From assembly GCA_003024985.2 (NCBI GenBank), contig PXIH01S0009851.1: a stretch of 14,592 bases of DNA; one strand, given 5' to 3'. Shown in pieces: positions 8,384 to 14,592 of this stretch; the stretch's first letter is position 1; each line of letters starts with the position of its first letter. Below the pieces are notes generated by a model. The model worked only from the letters and a program-made list of their open reading frames with translations. It did no database searches and was not told the origin of the DNA. The position numbers were made by a program, and so were the translations under genes. Source of the DNA: Euperipatoides rowelli. Its lineage: Eukaryota; Onychophora; Udeonychophora; Euonychophora; Peripatopsidae.

Positions 8384-8628
8384 CTATACAAACAATATAA
8401 GCTGCCACAGGAGTAGGCTATATTTCTACCCCTGTCAGTATTTAAGAGAAATAAAATTGAATAATAAAGTATACACTGACAAAGATTATTGTCTTTACCC
8501 TGTATATTAATTATTCAAAGGGATTCAATTATCCCTGCAAATTGTACTATAAAAACACATGGATTCAAATAAATTTTTTCTTGATAGTTTTTTCAAACAC
8601 CCAGCCAAAAGCTGGATGCTATCTCATC

Positions 8629-8700
8629 AGGGGTGTAGCTAAGGAAAGGGGGGGGGGGAGCCTCCCCCTCCAACTTTGGTAGAATCCTAAAGTTGGGAAA
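8629..8700 (+). mobile_element. hAT-like transposon terminus
   Basis: CAGGGGTGTAGCTAAGG followed by a long G-run strongly resembles the common hAT MITE end CAGGGGCGTAGCCAGGGGG. A matching opposite end (CTACACCCCTG-like) was not found downstream, so this is either truncated or diverged. The minus-strand open frame over 8593-8835 is an artefact that reads through it. Confidence 0.4.
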
Positions 8701-9371
8701 TTTTGTATTTGTGTTGGCAGTTTGGAAAACCCAGTTGAAGGAAATGGACAATTGTTGGTAAATTTTAAATAAAATATTATCAGAGATTTTTGTACTGTTA
8801 AAATAATGACTTGGGAATAGTGTTGTCAACTGCATGTCTGCATCAAGTATGAAAAAAGGACATAATAAATTTTCACCTTTCTTATGTACACCTAATGGTG
8901 GCCAGGGTGAAAAAAAAGCTTATCAAAATTAAATTTCCTCTTCAGTGTACCAAAATGTTACATTTCNAATTAAATAAAATAGGTATATACAAAATAATAA
9001 CAAGATGGATTAAAGCGACCATTGAAGGCGCTAACATCCGGGTTTCATTTATAAGATAAACCTTCATAGCAGTGAAACTACTGGGTATTTTTTCACAAAC
9101 TATATACCCAGAGACTTGCTAATATATCTAAAACTTTATCATATTTTTTAAAAGTTGTTGCCAGTAAAATTTTATTTAGCATTTTTAATCAAAATTCAAA
9201 CATTTTAAAGAAATAGTCTTATTCATATCTCATGACTTTAAGTTTATGAGTAATGAGTAAATGGTGAACTATTCCAGACCTTAAACAAGTTATTTATGCA
9301 AACAAGGGATAAATACATTAAAGCAATTAAGAGTAGGCCTAATATGATTTTAAAGTTGCTGCTTTGTATGA
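8701..9371. other. no recognisable gene
   Basis: AT-rich sequence without a supported gene. A small perfect inverted repeat, CTGGGTAT (9081-9088) and ATACCCAG (9104-9111), is present. Single N at 8967. Confidence 0.5.
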
Positions 9372-9395
9372 GGGCGGGGTGCATGAAAGGGTTAA
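9372..9395 (-). mobile_element. possible piggyBac-type terminus with TTAA
   Basis: The minus strand reads TTAACCCTTTCATGCACCCC, which resembles piggyBac-family ends (CCCTTT next to a TTAA target site). The partner end was not found, so support is limited to this one short motif. Confidence 0.25.
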
Positions 9396-9417
9396 ATTGA
9401 ATAAAAAAAACAGACAT

Positions 9418-9696
9418 GTCTCGGTTTCGTGGTCGAGTGGTATAATCACTCGACTTGCTAAATCGAAGGCATATGATGGGGATTACAGGTTCGCTCCCCG
9501 GCTAGGGTAGTTATTGAACAGTTTTTCCCCCTAGCTGTAACAGCTCGCTTTGGGTTTTTCCTAGTATGCTGCCCTTGACAAATCAAAGGACCTGAGTTTT
9601 CGATTTATTGCGATGTTAGTTAAGTAAATTCTAGTAATTCACAAAAAAATACATTTCTTCTCCCTTTGGAGAGGAGATTTATTTTTTAAATTAAAA
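9418..9696 (+). mobile_element. tRNA-Ser-derived SINE, full length with TSD
   Basis: The head is tRNA-like: an A box TGGTCGAGTGG at 9430-9440 and a B box GGTTCGCTCCC at 9488-9498. Between them an anticodon loop TTGCTAA and a long variable region fit tRNA-Ser(GCT), a class II tRNA. These boxes form the internal RNA polymerase III promoter. A tRNA-unrelated body follows. The tail, about 9645-9690, holds the small stem-loop TCTCC-CTTT-GGAGA and GAGATTTATTTTTT, ending in an A-run. A 15-bp target-site duplication, AAAAAAAACAGACAT, flanks it at 9403-9417 and 9697-9711, which shows L1-style retrotransposition. Part of the duplication merges with the A-tail, so the 3' border is uncertain by a few bases. 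It shares body and tail with 13768-14008. Confidence 0.88.
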
Positions 9697-9711
9697 AAAA
9701 AAAACAGACAT

Positions 9712-10181
9712 TAAAATTAAATATCAGATTCTTTATTATTCACAATTTCACACAAGAATGCTTACTAAAATATTACCTCTTGACCGTGAGAGCATAAATA
9801 AAATTTAGGAAAAAAATAAATAAATAGAAATTATTAAATTATGAAATTGATGATTAATAGCTAACATGGGTTTGTAAAAGAAAGTTCATATGGTCCATAG
9901 AAATGATGTAGTACGGTACTATGAGCTTGATGACCGATGAATGACTTGGATCTTAATGAACAGTAGGTTACTGATAGGCTAATGCTGAATGAAAACTGTG
10001 GGAGAGAGAAAAAAACAGACATGATAAAATAATAAGTAGACTATAATAATTTATTACAAATTGAATTATTGAATCAGCTAAAACGACGAATTTGAATGAT
10101 CTCATTGAAATAGATTTTAATTATTATCCCGCATTTAATTTACTGTAAAGCATATCAAGACTTGATTTTTTTGAAAGAAAT
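9712..10181. other. no recognisable gene
   Basis: AT-rich sequence; no supported frame, RNA or repeat. Confidence 0.55.
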
Positions 10182-10299
10182 TATGTGACGTCATATTTTA
10201 ATGATCTGCCCCCCCCCCCCCCTCCCTCATCAAATATTGCGAACGTAATGCAGTTTATAGATGACTTTTTTCAGGATTACAAAATTATACCGTATTAAA
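10182..10299 (+). pseudogene. LINE RT palm fragment with internal deletion
   Basis: A single open frame reads Y-V-T-S-Y-F-N-D-L-P (10182-10211), a proline run from a C-homopolymer, then S-S-N-I-A-N-V-M-Q-F-I-D-D-F-F (10227-10271). This resembles the Jockey/CR1 RT stretch V-T-S-G-V-P-Q-G-S...-I-N-D-L-P...-L-F-A-D-D-T. V-T-S is joined directly to F-N-D-L-P, so about 15 residues with the P-Q-G motif are missing, and F-A-D-D has become F-I-D-D. The frame stops soon after. The TGACGTCA octamer at 10186-10193 falls inside these codons and is probably not a regulatory site. Confidence 0.5.
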
Positions 10300-10925
10300 G
10301 AATACTTATATTGGTAAAGGTTATCCGAAATCAGATTGCAATAACCTGTTTTAATAATTGCATCCAAATTATAAATTTCATGCTGGAACCGGTTGGTATA
10401 GTTATGTGATTTACACCTGGGGGAAATTGTATTTTAAATGCTACTCGCTAAATATTGTTATNCTTACTAAGGAACTTAACAGACGTTATTACTGTAGGTT
10501 AGGAGGTTAGCTGTAATCAGCTGGATTAAATACTACTCACTGAGATCATAAGGTAAATTATTTTTTGATTATAACTTACAAAATATATATTAAAAAGTTT
10601 AATAAATATTAAGAGATTAAATTTATTATTATGGTCAAACACTATGCAAGGAGTTTATCAATTCGAAATACATTGACCTACTGTATGGCGTAAGAAGAAA
10701 TAAAACTAAAAAAATATTTGTCTTAAAACAAAAATAATAAAACGTTTAGTTAAAAGTAAACAAAAATAATAAGACGTTTGTAATGGTTGTATTAATGATT
10801 AAAAAACACAAAAAAACTTAGCTGGATTTGTAAATATTAAAAAGAAAAAAAATATACTGCATATTAATCATTCAACAGGTTGGCTACATTTTCCGGCTGT
10901 TCTCTAACAAACAATGCCATTTAAG
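10300..10925. other. no recognisable gene
   Basis: AT-rich sequence with no supported feature; single N at 10462. Confidence 0.55.
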
Positions 10926-10998
10926 GTCTCGATGGGACAGTTGGCAAGACGGCAGACTGTTAACGAAGACATTGTGGGTTCAAACCCCACCTAGGACA
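10926..10998 (+). pseudogene. tRNA-Asn-like sequence (SINE head or tRNA pseudogene)
   Basis: The 73-nt segment has an A box TGGGACAGTTGG (10933-10944), a B box GGTTCAAACCC (10977-10987) and a perfect 5-bp T stem (GTGGG/CCCAC) around a 7-nt loop. The anticodon position holds CTGTTAA, giving GTT for Asn. The 5' end GTCTCGA and 3' end CTAGGAC pair only partly, and the anticodon stem no longer pairs. It is therefore not a functional tRNA. Further sequence to about 11060, including an 8-bp inverted repeat (TGTAACCT/AGGTTACA), may be a SINE body, but no convincing target duplication was found. Confidence 0.65.
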
Positions 10999-11639
10999 TG
11001 AACGTCAANCAATTTAACCTTGTAACCTTTGCCCAAAACTGGATATAGGTTACAATAACAAATAACATATGATTTAAAATTACAATATAGATATTAAATG
11101 ATTTATTGCATTAAATAAAAAAAAATAGAAACTTACATAAGTTTTTATTCCGAAAAATATCCATAGTCAAAATTCAATGACTTTTGCTACACTCCAGGAT
11201 TATCCAAAACTGTCACTATATGCACCATTTCCAATAAGTATATAGTCTTACAGTATGTATTACTCAATCCACTAATGTGCTAAAGCCAAAGTGTATCTTC
11301 AAAATATAAAACAAACCACAAATTTCTAGGCCCCATAGTCAAAGTAACATTAAATACAAATATCAAAGGAACAAAACTTCAGTCAGATAAAGTCTATAAG
11401 TGTTCTTCATTAACAAAAGGAACAAAGAAATAAGCCACCACAGAAAAACAGAAAATACCATTGCCAACTCATACTAATAACCAGTAATCCAATAAGATTT
11501 CAACAATTGACTGTCCAAAGATTCAAGCACCAAGAAACTGCACAACTCAAAGACCAGACAACCACAATAAAAAAACTTATAAAAACAAAAATGAAAACTA
11601 ATAGAAAAACTAAAGACTATGCAATTATACCCTATACAA
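10999..11639. other. A/C-rich stretch, possibly 5' part of the LINE
   Basis: From about 11150 the plus strand becomes A- and C-rich, like the coding strand of the LINE that follows. No LINE motif could be recognised before about 11640, so the 5' boundary is not fixed. The minus-strand frame over 11474-11752 is antisense to this and unlikely to be a gene. Confidence 0.4.
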
Positions 11640-12592
11640 CAAGCAGCCATCAAAGGTGATACATCATGGCTGTTATTACTGATGTTAATAACATACTGAC
11701 CAATTAATATTGAAAACATAGATGCTAAGATCTTTGCCTCCATACTACACAATAAACTATTCCTTATAGGCTACTTAATCAAATAATACATCAGTTCCAG
11801 TTTGCCTAGAAAAACAGGTCTATTCACACTTCTATTGCTATCTTCAGAGAGCCTTGTACTAAATTTAGAAATGTTAAAAGAGATCAACCCCTATCACTTT
11901 TTTTCATATCCATAAGGCATTTGATCTGTCAACGTACAACACCTTACCAAAATACTTGAAATGCATATAAATGATAAATTAGTACTAAAATACTGTCACT
12001 AACTACATAACATCAAAATCAGCTTCTATTAACATAAACAATTTTTTTAATTTTCAATTTACAGGGACTTAACACAAGGCTCCACTCTCGGTCCTATGCT
12101 CTTTGTGCTTTAAATTAACTCTCTCATCATGGAATTGGACAATAACCTTCCCGGACTATACATAAATAATTTGAAAATTACAATAAGTTACTAGCCTATG
12201 CAAATGATCTCATGATTTTCTGTAATGATCTACATGAGGTTGACCAAGCATTAGAACTAATTCAAGATTTCTCCAATCGATCAGGGACCCTCATAAATAA
12301 AAGAAAAAGTGCCATACTCAACCTTACTATTCTAAAACTCATCCCCTTGCTAGAAAAAACACTACCTAAAAATACTTGGTAATCCCTTACACCTTTTATT
12401 GGTCATCAAGCTAAATCCAAAATCCAATAGGTTATATTATAAAAATTCAATACAGTTTTCCAAGTCACCCTTCAAGCCTATCTCTTAGAATTAAAAATGC
12501 AAATTTTATTTGCAGGCCAAAAATCTTCTACTATTTACTGTACCTCACTTTGGATCAACCAAAAAATTTATTAGGCCTAACCAACTCATCAC

Positions 12593-12864
12593 CAGTGCAG
12601 GATTTATGTATAAGCTAAACAAGCTATAGCTTAGGCCCCCACAAAGCGCTATTGTGCCTAGGGTTTGCATTACCACTGGTATTAGTATTAGTATTAGTAT
12701 TACCGGTAATTTTTAAAATTATTTCATTATTATTTTATAATAGAAATGGAATATTTAAAGTATATAATTTCTTTTACTATAAACACGGGGGTTCCCAAAT
12801 CCCCGTGTTGCTCGTTGCTCTGCTACACTCAAGCATGCGCTGACGCAGTCTAAATCCGGCACTG
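12593..12864. mobile_element. hAT MITE nested in the LINE
   Basis: The element is 272 bp. Its terminal inverted repeats are CAGTGCAGGATTTA and, on the other end in reverse complement, CAGTGCCGGATTTA (13 of 14 match). A perfect 8-bp target duplication, CTCATCAC, lies at 12585-12592 and 12865-12872; 8 bp is diagnostic of hAT transposition. Inside are an AAGCTATAGCTTAGG-type palindrome, an (ATTAGT)n run at about 12678-12700, and a CACGGGG/CCCCGTG inverted repeat at 12784-12808. There is no transposase. Removing it with one duplication rejoins the LINE frame (Q-L-I-T-I-T-T-K-L-I-W-N-N-K), so it inserted after the LINE. Confidence 0.92.
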
Positions 12865-13599
12865 CTCATCACTATAACAACTAAATTAATTTGGAATAAT
12901 AAGCTAACCGTAGGAAGCATCTTATTACCCTCATTTCAGGAAAGGCGGCTTGGGACTTATTGATATTCACCTCTTTATTTCAACCATTAAGGCTAATACT
13001 ATTTCCCAATTTAGAGAAAGATTTTGTTAGAGGATTGCCATTCAATTGGAAATCCCACCTTCGACACCCCCAAGTTAGCAATGTTAATCTATTTTTTGGA
13101 AAGCACTCAATTTTTGTTTGAACTTTATTATAATTTTCCAGCTATAATGATTCATCACATTAACAAATATGCTACCTTAAGGGATTTTCCGCATAATGGG
13201 AAACTAGAACAAATCCCTTATTAACAGGTCTGGCTATTCTTAAAAACCTATTTCAGAGCCATTGTCCCCCTAACATTATTGATTTCACAATCAAATTAAT
13301 TTACAATGGCCTACCTACTCGATCAGCATTAATTAACAAATTTAACTTCAACATTGATATTACCTGTCCCTTCTGCAATAGAATGGAAACAATTGACTAT
13401 CTTATACCTGAGTGCTCTTCCTTTCAGAGCTCCAATTTATGGATTGACTCTCACCTAGTTGATACTAATAAATATACCCCCATAAAGATCTTTTCATATG
13501 TAATACCAATAACATTCCTTAAATTAGGATACTGTTGATGATCCTATCTATTTTCCATTTGGAAAATGAGGTGTTTATCCATTTTTGAAAATATTAATC

Positions 13600-13629
13600 C
13601 TACCCCCCCCCCCCCACCCACACACACAA
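13600..13629 (+). repeat. poly-C and CA simple repeat
   Basis: A C-run followed by CACCCACACACACAAAC interrupts the LINE C-terminal coding sequence and gives a proline-threonine artefact in the frame over 13566-13763. Confidence 0.85.
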
Positions 13630-13767
13630 ACATTAACTATATAAGAATCAACCTGGCTTCTTTTTGGTATAGTGATTTCAGATACCTTCCAAAGGACTTT
13701 GAACATTATTGGCAAATTAATTCGCTTCCTATTTCCAATTTAAATTGGCAACAACTTATTTAATTAT

Positions 13768-14008
13768 GTCCCATCGACGACGTGGTCCAGTCTGTTTCTG
13801 AGATGTTCCCGGTTCGAGTCTCAATAGAGCCAGCTTTGGAACGGTTTTTCCCTGGCTAGCATTACTCTAAGAACCATGGTAGTGTAGCCTACTATTGTAA
13901 AGTAAAATACGCAGTTCCGTCCGGCAAGTTTATCATTAACTCAAAAAGAATACATCTCTCCTTCCTTTGGAGATGAGATTTATTTTTTTTAAAAGTAAAA
14001 AAAAAAAA
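13768..14008 (+). mobile_element. second SINE copy, tRNA head partly deleted, with TSD
   Basis: A perfect 12-bp target duplication, TTATTTAATTAT, flanks it at 13756-13767 and 14009-14020. The head keeps an A-box-like TGGTCCAGTCT (13783-13793) and a B box GGTTCGAGTCT (13811-13821), but their spacing is about 20 nt shorter than in the copy at 9418. That implies a deletion or a subfamily difference. Body and tail align with that copy: TTGGAACGGTTTTTCCCTGGCTAG, and near the end ATACATCTCTCCTTCCTTTGGAGA then GAGATTTATTTTTTTT, then an A-rich end. It inserted precisely at the 3' end of the LINE reading frame. Confidence 0.88.
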
Positions 14009-14020
14009 TTATTTAATTAT

Positions 14021-14277
14021 ATTAGACCACTTTTAATATAATTAAAACAATTATTGTTGGGCTTTTGTTTGTGTGAGTTCATGTTTTATATAGAAAAAAT
14101 AAAATTGATTTGTAATAATATAATTTACAATAATTGGTCCAAGTTTTATGATTCCACTGAATTATTATAATAAAAGGAAGGAAAAAAATTACGTTTTTTT
14201 TTTATCAGATGAGATATATATATATTATTGAAGTTAATTCCTTTTTTTTGTTTTAAATTATATTTTAAAATGAAAGT
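14021..14277. other. probable LINE 3' flank, no gene
   Basis: By position this continues the LINE or its flank after the SINE insertion. No poly-A boundary or coding frame could be identified. Confidence 0.4.
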
Positions 14278-14297
14278 TTAACCCTCTCCTGCATGAA
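14278..14297 (+). mobile_element. possible piggyBac-type terminus with TTAA
   Basis: TTAACCCTCTCCTGCATGAA resembles the sequence at 9372-9395 in reverse complement (TTAACCCTTTCATGCACC) and the TTAA-CCC start of piggyBac-family ends. The rest of the element, if any, would run towards or beyond the window end, and no partner end is visible. Confidence 0.25.
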
Positions 14298-14592
14298 TTT
14301 TGAAATCCTTGAAAAAAATTTTTTTTTTAAAAAAATTCTGTTTCTAAAGGTATTCAAAAAATTTTGAAAGTGAAAAAATAATTTTAAAGCAGTTTTTTAT
14401 AAATGCCTCCTAAGATGCTTAGGCCTACATGCAATAATCCCATGGCTGTGCATATTTTTATTTTATTTGAAGATAAAAATAATGTTATCATTGGGTATAG
14501 TAATCCACAAAACACTCTAGGCATAAGGGAACCATATTACTTTTTGTATAAACACACTTAGTTTTCCATAAATTGATGTATAAATAGATAGA
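14298..14592. other. no recognisable gene
   Basis: AT-rich sequence with A and T homopolymers; no supported feature. Confidence 0.55.

Larger units (their letters stand above)
11640..13767 (+). pseudogene. L1-like LINE ORF2, decayed, with RT and zf-RVT
   Basis: Broken frames follow the order of an L1/Tx1-type ORF2. P-I-N-I-E-N-I-D-A-K-I-F-A-S-I-L (11700 on) is the R-P-I-S-L-x-N-x-D-x-K-I block. H-I-H-K-A-F-D (11905-11925) is RT motif A with its first Asp changed to His. D-L-T-Q-G-S-T-L-G-P-M-L-F (12066 on) is motif B. L-A-Y-A-N-D-L (12191-12211) is the catalytic Y-A-D-D with one Asp mutated to Asn. Then come I-W-N-N-K, G-G-L-G-L-I-D-I-H-L (12944 on), and Y-N-G-L-P-T-R-S with C-P-F-C...Y...C (13365-13415). 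The last is a zf-RVT knuckle in which the usual His is Tyr. The C-terminal frame ends Q-Q-L-I-stop at about 13763. Many stops and shifts make it inactive. It contains a MITE at 12593-12864 and ends against a SINE at 13768. Confidence 0.85.

Noticed and set aside
8593-8835. Minus-strand open frame with a proline run
   Set aside because: The proline run comes from the G-homopolymer of an hAT-like terminus on the other strand.
10186-10193. CRE octamer TGACGTCA as a regulatory site
   Set aside because: It falls inside codons of a LINE RT relic, with no promoter or gene nearby.
10926-10998. Functional tRNA-Asn gene
   Set aside because: T stem is perfect but the anticodon stem does not pair and the acceptor stem is mostly mismatched.
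12652-12843. Open frame as a small gene
   Set aside because: It lies wholly inside the hAT MITE and reads through its ATTAGT repeat.
13566-13763. Independent small gene
   Set aside because: It is the C-terminal frame of the LINE ORF2 with a simple-repeat expansion in it.
1-14592. CRISPR array, operons or bacterial genes
   Set aside because: No regularly spaced repeats, no dense coding and no ribosome-binding pattern; all evidence is eukaryotic.

Overview
The window looks like AT-rich intergenic and intronic DNA from an invertebrate animal, probably marine. Reasons: long non-coding stretches, a relic of the eukaryote-only modifier gene UFM1, tRNA-derived SINEs with target-site duplications, several non-LTR retrotransposon (LINE) relics, hAT-type DNA transposon ends, and no prokaryotic gene organisation. 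The species cannot be named from sequence alone. The motif TAGGCCTA and its one-base-deleted forms TAGCCTA/TAGGCTA recur throughout and could act as a genomic signature. Eight single Ns (1891, 3294, 3640, 4325, 5225, 8967, 10462, 11009) suggest contig joins in a draft assembly.

Layout: 1-1190 holds no recognisable gene. At 1199-1381 (minus strand) is a candidate exon with good splice signals and no clear identity. At 1578-1640 (plus) a short block encodes the N-terminus of UFM1 behind an acceptor-like site. From 1900 to 4315 the DNA is mostly mobile-element debris: a minus-strand LINE C-terminus, a perfect 19-bp hairpin, a GATA-type microsatellite, a LINE 3' end with an (AAAT)n tail, a 95-bp exact duplication bounded by Ns, and an L1-like reverse-transcriptase fragment. 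At 4361-4503 the C-terminal half of UFM1 reappears on the same strand with a frameshift just before its last residues. The middle UFM1 block is not recognisable, so this is either a decayed duplicate of the gene or a real gene damaged by TE insertion or sequence error.

4504-9400 contains one unrecognised ORF, a non-autonomous hAT element (6117-6595), inverted and direct repeats, a Jockey/CR1-type RT relic (about 7895-8383), an hAT-like terminus (8629) and a possible piggyBac-type end. A tRNA-Ser-derived SINE with a 15-bp target-site duplication sits at 9418-9696. A second RT relic (10182-10265) and a tRNA-Asn-like SINE head or tRNA pseudogene (10926-10998) follow.

11640-13767 is a long, decayed L1-like LINE on the plus strand, with RT blocks and a C-terminal zf-RVT zinc knuckle. 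Two later insertions lie in it: a 272-bp hAT MITE with a perfect 8-bp duplication, and a second SINE with a perfect 12-bp duplication exactly at the end of the LINE reading frame. The two SINEs share a 3' tail with a small stem-loop, which suggests mobilisation by the same partner LINE. No intact autonomous element and no certain functional gene is present. The most valuable contents are the UFM1 relic and the clean nested-insertion record.
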